DNA from: JOPF136 sp963773835
GTDB taxonomy: Bacteria > Acidobacteriota > Terriglobia > Acidiferrales > UBA7541
NCBI GenBank assembly: GCA_963773835.1
Contig: CAVZCQ010000004.1
Span: 1,240,001 to 1,304,000 of the forward strand
DNA length: 64,000 bases
Reading direction: 5' to 3'
Part shown: piece by piece, positions 16,893 to 25,056 of the stretch
Layout: every line of letters begins with the position of its first letter
How positions within the stretch are numbered: the stretch's first letter is position 1
The notes under the pieces: generated by a model
What the model was told of the DNA's origin: nothing
What the model saw: the letters and a program-made list of their open reading frames with translations, nothing else
Database searches by the model: none
Translations under genes and position numbers: made by a program

Positions 16893-18452
16893 ATGGGTGC
16901 ATCGCGAACCATGCCAACCTCTTCGGAGGCTGGCATCGGCAACCGTTGGGTAATTCTGCTGTTCGCCATATTGAGCATGGTGGCGGTGGCCAACTTTCAA
17001 TATGGCTGGACGTTGTTCGTGCCACCGCTCGTGAAAGCGCTTGGCGTTTCGCGGGCCGAAGTTCAAGTCACCTTTACCGTCTTTGTTCTCCTGGAAACCT
17101 GGCTCGTTCCCTTCGAAGGCTGGCTGGTGGACAAATTCGGCCCCCGGCTGCTGGTCATGGCCGGCGGCGTGTTCGCCGGCTTGGGCTGGGTGGGGAGCGG
17201 GATGGCCCAATCCGTCACCTCTCTCTATCTCTCCTACGCGCTCTCCGGAATCGGCGCCGGCATCGTTTACGGCACCGCAGTGGGAATTGCCCTCAAGTGG
17301 TTCCCTGACCACCGTGGTTTTGCGGCGGGTCTGACCGCCGCGGGATTCGGCGCCGGCGCTGCCTTCACGGTGGCGCCCATCGCCACTCTCATCGCTTCCT
17401 CCGGATACCAGACCGCCTTTATCCGCTGGGGCATCATTCAGGGCGTGACGGTCATCGTCGCCGCCATCTTCATCAAGGCCCCACCGGTCGGCTGGTTGCC
17501 GAAGACCTGGCGTTCGGTGCCGGGAGCCGAACTGGTGGTCAAGAAGCGCCAGAGCGTGGGCGATTTCACACCCGCACAAATGGCCGCCACACCGCAGTTC
17601 TGGGTCATGTACCTGATGATGGCCATGGTGGCCACCGGGGGGCTGATGGCCGTGGCTCAACTCAACCCCATGGCCGTCGATTTCAAGGTTGACAAAATTC
17701 CCGTATCCCTTCTCGGGCTGACCATGCCGGCACTGGTCTTCGCACTCTCCGCGGACCGGCTGGTCAATGGCTTCTGCCGGCCCTTCTGGGGATGGGTCTC
17801 TGACCACATCGGACGGGAGCAGACGATGACCCTGGCGTTCGGATTGGAAGCCATCGCCATCTTCACGCTCCTCCAGTTTGCTTCCCACCCGCTGCTCTTC
17901 GTCGTGCTCAGCGCCTTTACCTTCTTCGGCTGGGGCGAAATCTTCTCGCTCTTCCCGGCCACCTGCGGCGACTTCTTCGGCCGCAAGTACGCCACGGCAA
18001 ACTACGGCTTTCTTTACACCGCCAAGGGCACCTCCGCGATGTTCGTGCCCATCGGCTCCGCGCTGGCTGCGGGCAAGGCCTTTGACTTCCGCGCCGACGT
18101 CCTTCTGATCATAGGAGCGATGATGGTGATCTTCGGGCTCTTCGTGGCTCCCACGGTCCTCCAGATGAACCTGGGCGGCGCGGCCAAAAGGTCCATTCTC
18201 ACCGTGGCCGGGGTGTTCATTTTGTACGGTATCCTGGTCACTGTGGTCCCTGCGGTGTGGACGCCTTTTGGCGCCAAGTTCACGCTTCCCAAGATCGGGT
18301 GGTTCGGCGTCTTTGCCGTGGCCATCGCCTTTGACGTGATCGCCGCCACCCTCGCCTTCTTCGTCTTGCGGAAGATGAATGTACCGGCTCTCCCGCAGCC
18401 GACCGCCGGCGGGATACCCCAGCAGGCCACCGCGCCGGCTCACGGCGACTAA
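16893..18452 (+). CDS. OFA-family MFS oxalate/formate antiporter (OxlT-like)
   Basis: 519 aa, twelve-plus membrane segments. It aligns by eye with Oxalobacter OxlT over most of its length: GNRW start, QYGWTLF, VDKFGPRLLVMAGG, GIGAGIVYGTA, KWFPDHRGFAAGLTAAGFG, TPQFWVMY, NGFCRPFWGWVSDHIGRE, ANYGFLYTAKGTSA. The two charged residues that bind oxalate in OxlT (Arg272 and Lys355) correspond to Arg296 (CRP) and Lys378 (TAKGT). About 90 residues longer than OxlT, mainly at the C-terminal end. It lies 152 bp after the beta subunit, with a hairpin (CCCGTCA/TGACGGG, around 16810-16830) and a TGGTTC-N11-GAACCA repeat between, and ends at a strong terminator. Likely imports oxalate for the oxidoreductase. 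Confidence 0.88.
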   Translation: MGASRTMPTSSEAGIGNRWVILLFAILSMVAVANFQYGWTLFVPPLVKALGVSRAEVQVTFTVFVLLETWLVPFEGWLVDKFGPRLLVMAGGVFAGLGWVGSGMAQSVTSLYLSYALSGIGAGIVYGTAVGIALKWFPDHRGFAAGLTAAGFGAGAAFTVAPIATLIASSGYQTAFIRWGIIQGVTVIVAAIFIKAPPVGWLPKTWRSVPGAELVVKKRQSVGDFTPAQMAATPQFWVMYLMMAMVATGGLMAVAQLNPMAVDFKVDKIPVSLLGLTMPALVFALSADRLVNGFCRPFWGWVSDHIGREQTMTLAFGLEAIAIFTLLQFASHPLLFVVLSAFTFFGWGEIFSLFPATCGDFFGRKYATANYGFLYTAKGTSAMFVPIGSALAAGKAFDFRADVLLIIGAMMVIFGLFVAPTVLQMNLGGAAKRSILTVAGVFILYGILVTVVPAVWTPFGAKFTLPKIGWFGVFAVAIAFDVIAATLAFFVLRKMNVPALPQPTAGGIPQQATAPAHGD

Positions 18453-18480
18453 AGCGATCCACCTATCGCACGGTTCCACC

Positions 18481-18513
18481 GAGGCTCCCTCCCGCGAGGG
18501 AGCCTCTTTTTTT
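18481..18513 (+). terminator. Rho-independent terminator of the oxalate-type operon
   Basis: Perfect 10-bp stem GAGGCTCCCT / AGGGAGCCTC (18481-18490 and 18497-18506), 6-nt loop CCCGCG, then seven T at 18507-18513. It starts 28 bp after the MFS stop. Confidence 0.95.
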
Positions 18514-18568
18514 GACTGCGGGCGAGGGATTTGCCAGAATCGCGCCGCGTATTGGGAGGAAAGCGAAC

Positions 18569-19063
18569 ATGCACGGAAGTAGACTGATGGCTTGCGCGAT
18601 TTTTCTGCTGCCCTGGGCGGCCCTGGCGCGCCAGGCGGCGCCTCCGAAGCCCTCGGGAGCCGCCGCCCCACCCACATCGAAATCTGTCGCGCCCGCGGAA
18701 CTCACCAACCTGCTCGACGCCAAGGTTCAGGCGGAGTGGAATGCCATCAAGAAAAGGGACAAGACCGCCTTGGGCAATCTTCTGGATGACGATTACATAG
18801 CCGTCGAGGCTGACCGCGAAGGGGAACGCTTCAAATGGAAGGTGCTGAGTGAGCTCGATCGATCTTCCGTGGTCGACTACACGCTCTCTTTTTTCAAAGT
18901 GACACCGCTCGGCCCGGATGCTGCCTTTGTTCGTTACGAGGTCTTCATGCGCTTCCCGCCGAAATCGGCGCAGCGGTTCCTGAAGGTCTTGGTCGGTGAG
19001 GTCTGGGTCCGGCGGGCCGGCCAGTGGAAAGCCCTGCACTACCAGGAAACGGCGGTCAAATAG
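18569..19063 (+). CDS. Secreted SnoaL/DUF4440-like protein
   Basis: 164 aa with a signal peptide (LMACAIFLLPWAALA, cleavage near ARQA) and a Pro/Ala-rich linker. The rest has the NTF2-like (DUF4440) pattern: KVQAEWNAIKKRDKTALGNLLDDDYIAVEADREGE, then beta strands ending VWVRRAGQWKALHYQETAV. Such domains bind small ligands or act as generic scaffolds; no catalytic residues can be named. Start: ATG at 18569 after GGGAGGAAAG; the longer frame overlaps the terminator. Transcribed separately from the MFS gene. Confidence 0.75.
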   Translation: MHGSRLMACAIFLLPWAALARQAAPPKPSGAAAPPTSKSVAPAELTNLLDAKVQAEWNAIKKRDKTALGNLLDDDYIAVEADREGERFKWKVLSELDRSSVVDYTLSFFKVTPLGPDAAFVRYEVFMRFPPKSAQRFLKVLVGEVWVRRAGQWKALHYQETAVK

Positions 19064-19276
19064 TTCTTTGCCACGCGCAGAGCGAACGCCGGCTGCAGTT
19101 TACCCGGCTGGTGCGCCTTTCGGCTGGCTGGGAGCCATCTCATATTTGGTTAAGTCAGGGCATGGCTTGAGTGCACCCTGACGCAGGAAGGGCCGTGCCG
19201 AAAAGTGCCCGTAAATCAGGGGCTTCAGCCCCTGAGCTCCGTGGCGGGTGTCACAGCATCAATGATGGGACAGGTT
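19064..19276. repeat. Intergenic region with REP-like hairpin
   Basis: 213 bp between convergent genes. A perfect 9-bp hairpin, TCAGGGGCT / AGCCCCTGA, lies at 19216-19235, of the palindrome type often dispersed in Acidobacteriota genomes. No T-run follows. No other element seen. Confidence 0.5.
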
Positions 19277-19921
19277 CTACTCGCAATCCGGAGGCATCGC
19301 GGCGACGGCGTCTTCCGAATTGCAGGGCCGCTTCGTCTTTGCCGGCACCAGCGCCGCCCGGTGATGTTTCAGCACCCAAAGGCCTTCATCGTTCGCCAGG
19401 TAGATGATTCCCCGCCCTCCATCCCCCAGGATGCTGGTCACGTTCTTGAAGGTCTGCAGGGTCTTGGGATGGTCGGGATCGCTCAAATCCAGAATCTTCA
19501 CCGTTTCCGTGGGGCTCGCGCTGCTCTGGACCGCCCCCTTGGCGCTCTTGTCCGGAACTTGGGCGATGCCAAGGTCAGAGCCCACGAGTTCCAGATTCCC
19601 GGCCGTCGTATCATTGGCCTTCGCCTGGCGTTTCACGAAGCTGGGAAACTGCGGCTTGGAGACATCCACAATCATGAATCCCTGCTTGTTTGCCTGCTGA
19701 ATGTAGAGGTAGTGCTTGTCGCCCACCTTCTGCAATACCATCTGGCTCCCCGCTGGGGACTCCAAGCGCAGATGGGCAATCACCTCGGCGGGCACCTCAG
19801 TCGCTCTCCCCTTCGTATGGGCGGTCAATCCCGGCGCAACCGCCAGCACCGCAATCAGGGAGAGCAGCGCAAGCAGGAAACTCGTCCGTGCGCTGGCCGG
19901 ACCTCGGAGTATCGCAGACAT
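19277..19921 (-). CDS. Secreted LVIVD/beta-propeller-like protein
   Basis: 214 aa from the ATG at 19921, which follows GGGAGGATTAGCGTT. Signal peptide SFLLALLSLIAVLAVAPGLTAHT. The mature part has repeated blade-like strands with the LVIVD pattern: KHYLYIQQANKQGFMIVDVSKPQFPSFVKR, and VKILDLSDPDHPKTLQTFKNVTSI...GIIYLANDEGLWVLKH. Such proteins are extracytoplasmic beta-propellers of unknown role; two or three blades are too few for a closed propeller alone. Lies downstream of the larger propeller gene on the same strand (163 bp). Confidence 0.7.
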   Translation of the reverse strand: MSAILRGPASARTSFLLALLSLIAVLAVAPGLTAHTKGRATEVPAEVIAHLRLESPAGSQMVLQKVGDKHYLYIQQANKQGFMIVDVSKPQFPSFVKRQAKANDTTAGNLELVGSDLGIAQVPDKSAKGAVQSSASPTETVKILDLSDPDHPKTLQTFKNVTSILGDGGRGIIYLANDEGLWVLKHHRAALVPAKTKRPCNSEDAVAAMPPDCE

Positions 19922-20084
19922 AACGCTAATCCTCCCTGTTTCGCGGCTGGCAGTGTCTCGCCCGTTCCCCGCGCTCCACGGCATTATACATCACGCGGCT
20001 ATTCCACTGTTTCATCCCGCGGATGCGGAGCAGTGCCCGCGGCTCTCCGCGCGAGCGCGCGCGAATGCCCTGATTTCTTTTGAC

Positions 20085-22082
20085 CTACTGTTGCGCGTAC
20101 ACGCCAATGCAGCCGTTGCTGGTTTGCGACGGCGCGCAGCGCGGCCCCGCCTGGAGTGGCACAAAAACGTGATTGCTGAAATTGTCCACCGCGACGCTGT
20201 GGGCATTAGAGCCTGTCGGCACGTTCACCAGCCAGGTCCGTGTCCGGGCGTCAATCACTCCCAGCGACGCCCCAGTGGGCAGATCCCGGCTCGCCGTGTA
20301 GTACTTGTTGTCGCCGGTCTCCGTGCCGGTGCCGCCAGGCTTGCCGTTGTACCAGACTTCGTCCGTGCCGCCCGTCTGGGTGATCTTCGTAAAAGTGGCT
20401 ACGCACTGCGCGCTAGTCGTGCACGTGCCGTCAAAAATGATCATTTGCGGCGGGAATTGCACCCCGTCGTGGCCTCCACAGCCCACGAGGAAATCATGGC
20501 CCGGGCCCTGGACGATGCCCGCAGGCATGCAATCGATCACCGGGATCACGTTGATCACGACCGGCCCATTGATGTTTCCGATGCGTGGATCAACCTCGTC
20601 GATGCAACCCACCGCCACGCTGGATTGCGTGGCCAGATTCGAAGCCGTGCAATTCAAGTTCTCCACGTAGAAGGTGCCGACGCCCTTGTTACCGAAGGGA
20701 TTGAACGCAATGGCGCCCGTCCCCGCAACAGCTACCTCGCCGGCCTGGTTCATCCCGGCCGTTCCATTGTTAGTGATAAAGAATCCGGTATTGATGTCAA
20801 CGATGGGAGCGTGATGGCAAGGCACGTTCACCGAGCCGCCGAGGGCGGGCGTGCCGCCAACAGCATTTCCGGCAACGCCGACCCCCGTTCCGGAAACACC
20901 GGAGGCCACCGAGGTGGATGGATCGGGGCAGGGAGTAGAAGTGCCGCCTCCGGTAGGAGCTACGACGCCATTGTCCACCTGAATGTCCCTGCTCTCCGCA
21001 CCCGTTCCGTCGTAAAAGATTTGGCCCAGGATGCAGGTGGGATAATTCGTCCCTGTGACTGTGTAGACGCCCCCGAGGGTCGCGGCGACGTTGAGTACAC
21101 CTGGATTGTAATTCGCACCGGCGGTCTTCGGCAGGCAGTGACCCCCGCCGGCCGTGGTGGTTATTGGACTCCCGGGGTGAGTCATGTCGGTCACGTCGAT
21201 CAAGCTGATATACGGGTTCGTGGGATCCCCATTGGCGATTGCCACGATGTCACGCCCGCCCACGGTTCCGAAGGCCAACTCGTCCGCGCGGTCATCCGCG
21301 CAGGTAGGATCGGCTCCTGCGCCGCCATTCCACGTCTGGATGCAGGGGGCCACTCCGGCCGGGCCGTCAAAGTCAGGAGACGAGCCTGTAGGGAAGTCAC
21401 CCACCACTGTGATGGGATTCACCCTCAAGTTGAAAACCACCACGGAGGCGCTCCCGCTTCCGACGATCAAGGTGTTCCCGTCCGGGGTCACCACAAGTCC
21501 ATCCGGACCGGAGATCGGATTCACGCCGTTCGCGCGCGAAGCGCAGCACTGCGCCCCTGGAAACCCGCCAAAATTGCCATTGGAGCCGAATGGGGGGAAA
21601 AAATTCTTGAAAGTGTCGAAGAAGCCCGGGTTCCTGCAGCCAAACCGCGTGAGGATGTTCTGGGGCACCATTGCCGCGCCTCTCCCGCTCTGCGCGCCCA
21701 GTCCCGTAATGATCGACGGGATCGAAGGGTCACATGGGCTGGCGTTATTCCCCGCTTGAGCAATTTCATTGGCACCGCCAATGGTGTTCACGGCTTCGTC
21801 CAGAACGGTGTCCGTCACCACGACGTCCACCCCGATGCGGTCTGAGGTGTACACCAGGCGCTTATTCGGATCGAACCAGCTAATGTCGAACGAGTTGAAG
21901 GGCCCGCCGGGTTCGCCGGTGGGGTTGTGCTCCGGCACCGGGATGATGTCGATCACCCCATACGCCCCCTTCACGGTCGTCCCGCAGGTGGGACAGCCCG
22001 GTTGCGTCCCGCAACTGTTCCACACCAGCGCGAGCGCTACCACGAGTACGGCTCCAACGATATTCGCCAGTCTGGACCTCAT
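20085..22082 (-). CDS. Large secreted beta-propeller-like protein
   Basis: 665 aa from the ATG at 22082, with GGAGGAGG 7 bases upstream. The N-terminus has a hydrophobic segment (IVGAVLVVALALVWNSCGT), a possible but non-canonical lipobox (N-S-C). The mature protein is Gly/Asn/Thr-rich with YVTN-type blades: GLVVTPDGNTLIVGSGSASVVVFNLR, GHCLPKTAGANYNPGVLNV, TRTWLVNVPTGSNAHSVAVDNFSNHVFVPLQ. About twenty cysteines suggest disulfides. Nothing identifies a substrate. It lies 136 bp downstream of the porin gene on the same strand and may share its transcript. Confidence 0.7.
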   Translation of the reverse strand: MRSRLANIVGAVLVVALALVWNSCGTQPGCPTCGTTVKGAYGVIDIIPVPEHNPTGEPGGPFNSFDISWFDPNKRLVYTSDRIGVDVVVTDTVLDEAVNTIGGANEIAQAGNNASPCDPSIPSIITGLGAQSGRGAAMVPQNILTRFGCRNPGFFDTFKNFFPPFGSNGNFGGFPGAQCCASRANGVNPISGPDGLVVTPDGNTLIVGSGSASVVVFNLRVNPITVVGDFPTGSSPDFDGPAGVAPCIQTWNGGAGADPTCADDRADELAFGTVGGRDIVAIANGDPTNPYISLIDVTDMTHPGSPITTTAGGGHCLPKTAGANYNPGVLNVAATLGGVYTVTGTNYPTCILGQIFYDGTGAESRDIQVDNGVVAPTGGGTSTPCPDPSTSVASGVSGTGVGVAGNAVGGTPALGGSVNVPCHHAPIVDINTGFFITNNGTAGMNQAGEVAVAGTGAIAFNPFGNKGVGTFYVENLNCTASNLATQSSVAVGCIDEVDPRIGNINGPVVINVIPVIDCMPAGIVQGPGHDFLVGCGGHDGVQFPPQMIIFDGTCTTSAQCVATFTKITQTGGTDEVWYNGKPGGTGTETGDNKYYTASRDLPTGASLGVIDARTRTWLVNVPTGSNAHSVAVDNFSNHVFVPLQAGPRCAPSQTSNGCIGVYAQQ

Positions 22083-22218
22083 GGAAGAACCTCCTCCGGA
22101 AATTCCGCTGCACTGTTCGTTCCCACCGCTCCGCTCCCGATTCCCTGGACGCGAAGTAGGGTTGTGGTGCTGCCGATTCACGATTTTTTGCTCGCGCATG
22201 GTCAGCCTCCGAAGCCCG

Positions 22219-23976
22219 CTAGAAGCGGAACTGCAGCCGCTGTTCGAATACCACGTAGTTCTGGCGCAGCGCGCCGATGGTGCTCGGCTGCTTCAGCCGG
22301 TCCACGTTAACGTTCGTCTGGAGACGCACCCAGTAGTTCGGGTACCAGTTGATGCCGGCAGTGAACTCGTCGGTGTGCAGGTCGAACGTGGGCACGAGTT
22401 GCGGAGTGAACAAGCCGGTGTTGAGGCAGCCCGGTACGGGTCCACCCGGTCCTTCCCCGAAGCAAATTCCCGGCTCCTTCCCCTGGATCCCCGAGTAACG
22501 GAACGCCACTTCAATCGCTCCCCATCCCCTCCCCGAACCTCCCGGGGTCTCCGGGCCAAGCAGCGGACGCTTGACGCGGGGCGTGCCGTTTTCCGGACGC
22601 TTCTCCCCGGTCAGCAGGTAGGTGCCGGCGATGTTCCAGGCCTTGTAGCGCACCGTCGGCAGATTCTGGAATCCGAGTCCGCCGAATTCCAGCGTTCCGA
22701 CTCCCGTGCGGTCGAATTGCGCCTGCACGTACTCGCCGCGGAGGCCCAACGGGCCGTGCAGATAGGTGAACTCGCCCTCACCCCGCCACACGTTTCCGTT
22801 GATGGGGAACTGCGGGAAGAACGTATACGCGAAGTCAGGCTGCGTCAGCCGGGGGGTTTGCTCGTTCGACAGGCCGCGCGAGTAGCTGTAAGCCATCGAG
22901 CCGCCTAGGGCCAAGCCCTGGAACACGCTGTCCTTGTGATGGCGCCACGGGTACAGCCGGATGCGGCCCACAGTCTCCGGTACGCTCGTTGTGTTGGCCG
23001 CGTTCGCGTATCCGTGCCCGTTGAAGATCCCCGCCCAGTACTGGATCACTCCTCCGTTGATGTCCCCGTGAATCACGGCCCCGGGGCTGCGGAAAGCGGA
23101 GATGGCCGAGGGGTACAGCAGGGCCTGCAGACCGCGCTCAGCGAAGTCGATGTTGGTGATGCCGGCCACCAGTTCCTGGGCGAACGGCTCCTTGAACTGC
23201 CCGGCCTGGATCTGGAATTCATTGTTGAATTTCGTATTCAAGTACACGTCGCGGACGATGGCCGCTGTGGCCCCCGTTCCGGAGGACGCCGCATCCGTCA
23301 GGATGGCAAACTGGAAATGGCTGCCGTAACTACCTTGGAAGCCAAACCGGGCCCGCCGCACCGCAAACGTGTTCGCAGGCGAGCCGTCGCCGCTAAAGGC
23401 CCGATAATCCGTCTGCACGTAGCCGTACGGCTGGATCTGGAATTGCCCGTCCGCGCTCTTGATGTAGAAATGTTCCCCGTTGAACCCGGCTACCACAGGC
23501 GGTCCGCTGGCTTTCTGCGCCCCGCCCTTGGCGGCTTGCAGCATAGCGTCAACCTCCGTGTCTGCCGCTGCGCCGGGTGCAGCCGCCCCTCCCGGGGCGC
23601 CGGGCTCCGCCGTTGCCACGCTCGCTTCTGCGGGCGCAGCGCCGTTGGCGCTCGCCGGAACACCCGCATGGCCGGCCGCCCGTTCCGCTGCGGCCCTCTC
23701 TGCCATCAGTTGTTTGACCACCGCCCTCAATTCCGCGATTTCCGCGCGCAACTCCTCCACCTCTTCCCGGGTGGCCGCTACGGGCACCGCCGCTTTGGCC
23801 GGCGCTGCATCGGCAGCCTTGGTGGCATTTGCAGGCTTGGCCGTCTCCGCCGGCACGCCCGAGGGGCCTGTGGCCGCAGGGTCTCCGCCGGAGTTCTTCC
23901 CCGCACCCTCCGCGCGGACAACAATCGCCAGACAGGCGAAAGCCAGCAAAAGCAGGCAGGTCCTAACGATACGCAT
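22219..23976 (-). CDS. Phosphate-selective-porin O/P-like outer membrane porin
   Basis: 585 aa from the ATG at 23976 (GAGGGGGTAATC upstream). Signal peptide MRIVRTCLLLLAFACLAIVVRAEG; coiled coil at about 65-100 (TREEVEELRAEIAELRAVVKQLMAERAAAERA) as in trimeric O/P porins; an A/P-rich linker; then a beta barrel from about residue 165, with RRARFGFQGSYGSHFQFAILTDA and the final strand ending Phe (VVFEQRLQFRF), the BAM signal. OprP/OprO-type porins pass small anions. An operator-like palindrome shared with the FCD regulator lies 177 bp upstream, so it may belong to the oxalate-type regulon. Confidence 0.82.
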   Translation of the reverse strand: MRIVRTCLLLLAFACLAIVVRAEGAGKNSGGDPAATGPSGVPAETAKPANATKAADAAPAKAAVPVAATREEVEELRAEIAELRAVVKQLMAERAAAERAAGHAGVPASANGAAPAEASVATAEPGAPGGAAAPGAAADTEVDAMLQAAKGGAQKASGPPVVAGFNGEHFYIKSADGQFQIQPYGYVQTDYRAFSGDGSPANTFAVRRARFGFQGSYGSHFQFAILTDAASSGTGATAAIVRDVYLNTKFNNEFQIQAGQFKEPFAQELVAGITNIDFAERGLQALLYPSAISAFRSPGAVIHGDINGGVIQYWAGIFNGHGYANAANTTSVPETVGRIRLYPWRHHKDSVFQGLALGGSMAYSYSRGLSNEQTPRLTQPDFAYTFFPQFPINGNVWRGEGEFTYLHGPLGLRGEYVQAQFDRTGVGTLEFGGLGFQNLPTVRYKAWNIAGTYLLTGEKRPENGTPRVKRPLLGPETPGGSGRGWGAIEVAFRYSGIQGKEPGICFGEGPGGPVPGCLNTGLFTPQLVPTFDLHTDEFTAGINWYPNYWVRLQTNVNVDRLKQPSTIGALRQNYVVFEQRLQFRF

Positions 23977-24152
23977 GATTACCCCCTCTGTGATGCGTCG
24001 GAAAATGTCGCCTGAGATACGGGGCACTGCGAGTCAAGACGGAAGGAACCGAGTCTCGAGAAACGAGTCGCGTTTCGAACTCCTGGCCGGGTACAGGCTC
24101 ACGCCCAAAGGCAGCGTCGGATTCGGTAGAGGTTTCCACCCCCACACCCCTG

Positions 24153-24175
24153 GTTCGATGGTCAGACCACCGAAC
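24153..24175. promoter_or_regulatory. Second FadR/FCD-type operator, upstream of porin
   Basis: 23-bp palindrome with one mismatched pair (A24158 against C24170): left arm GTTCGATGGTC, central A24164, right arm GACCACCGAAC. The core TGGTC-A-GACCA is identical to the operator at 12388-12412. On the minus strand a consensus TTGACA (24208-24213 complement) lies 32 bp upstream; in the regulator promoter the same gap is 33 bp. The -10 (GAGGAT) is weak. Confidence 0.75.
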
Positions 24176-24383
24176 TTGCGCGGCATCCTCTCCATTCGCG
24201 CTCCGCGTGTCAAGCCCTTTGATTCGTTTTTTTGGATTTATCTGTGGATATTTTTAGTTGGAGCTGCTCCGGCCCACCGCTGCGATCCACGGCGGCGCCC
24301 ACAAAATGAATCCTGTGCGGCGCCGGCCACTCCATCCCTGCCGGTAAGCCGCTGTCAGTGGATAGCCTGCCCTGCGGCCCGGC

Positions 24384-24839
24384 TCACTTCATAATGATGA
24401 GGTGGGGGTCGATCTTCTTCTTCCCGCCGTCGTACGTGACCACGAACTTGTACACCGCATAGTCGCTCCCGGCGCGCACCGGATCGCTCACCACCACTCC
24501 CTTGGTCGAATCCATCTCGTAGCTCACTCCCCCGTCGGAAGTAAACGGGTTCGGCGACATGTGCACGTGGAACACCCGGTCGGGATTGTTCGGAAACGTC
24601 CAGATCACCCGGTCACCCGCATGGGCCCAGCACACGTCCGGCGCGACGGCAGGGGTGGGCGCGTCGAAGATCTGGATCGGATTCGTCCGGCACGGTGGAA
24701 TCGCCTCACGCCGTCCCGACCCGATGTGGAACTCTTCTACCGGATTCATCCGGTAGGCCTGCAGCAGCGCCAGCGCCAGCGTGACGGCCAGCAGCCAGGG
24801 AGCGATTCGCTGTCCCAGGCCTGATGAGCCCGACGGCAT
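24384..24839 (-). CDS. Membrane-anchored beta-sandwich protein, unknown function
   Basis: 151 aa from the ATG at 24839 (GAGGAGGAACGGCAA upstream). One N-terminal membrane anchor (IAPWLLAVTLALALLQAYRM) precedes an extracytoplasmic domain of about 110 residues with cupredoxin-like traits: VCWAHAGDRVIWTFPNNPDRVFHVHMSPNPF and VVVSDPVRAGSDYAVYKFVVTYDGGKKKIDPHLIIMK. Candidate ligands include His and Met in HVHMSPNPF, but a full Cys-His-His-Met copper set is not evident. It reads away from the ABC exporter, with 217 bp between start codons. Confidence 0.65.
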   Translation of the reverse strand: MPSGSSGLGQRIAPWLLAVTLALALLQAYRMNPVEEFHIGSGRREAIPPCRTNPIQIFDAPTPAVAPDVCWAHAGDRVIWTFPNNPDRVFHVHMSPNPFTSDGGVSYEMDSTKGVVVSDPVRAGSDYAVYKFVVTYDGGKKKIDPHLIIMK

Positions 24840-25056
24840 TTGCCGTTCCTCCTCCGCCTGCTCCGCTGGGCGCCAGAGCCGATTCCCTCTAGTGGCCTGA
24901 AGGCTACCAGAGCGGGCCGCGGGCTGCAACGCCTCCGCCCGCAGCCCATGAGCGGGCTCCCTCACGGCCTCAGCGCGCCCCAGCAGCCATCCGCGCCGCA
25001 TTGCAACTTCGCGCCTCTCTGCACGTATCATACAGAGAGGAGGATCGAGCACGCTC

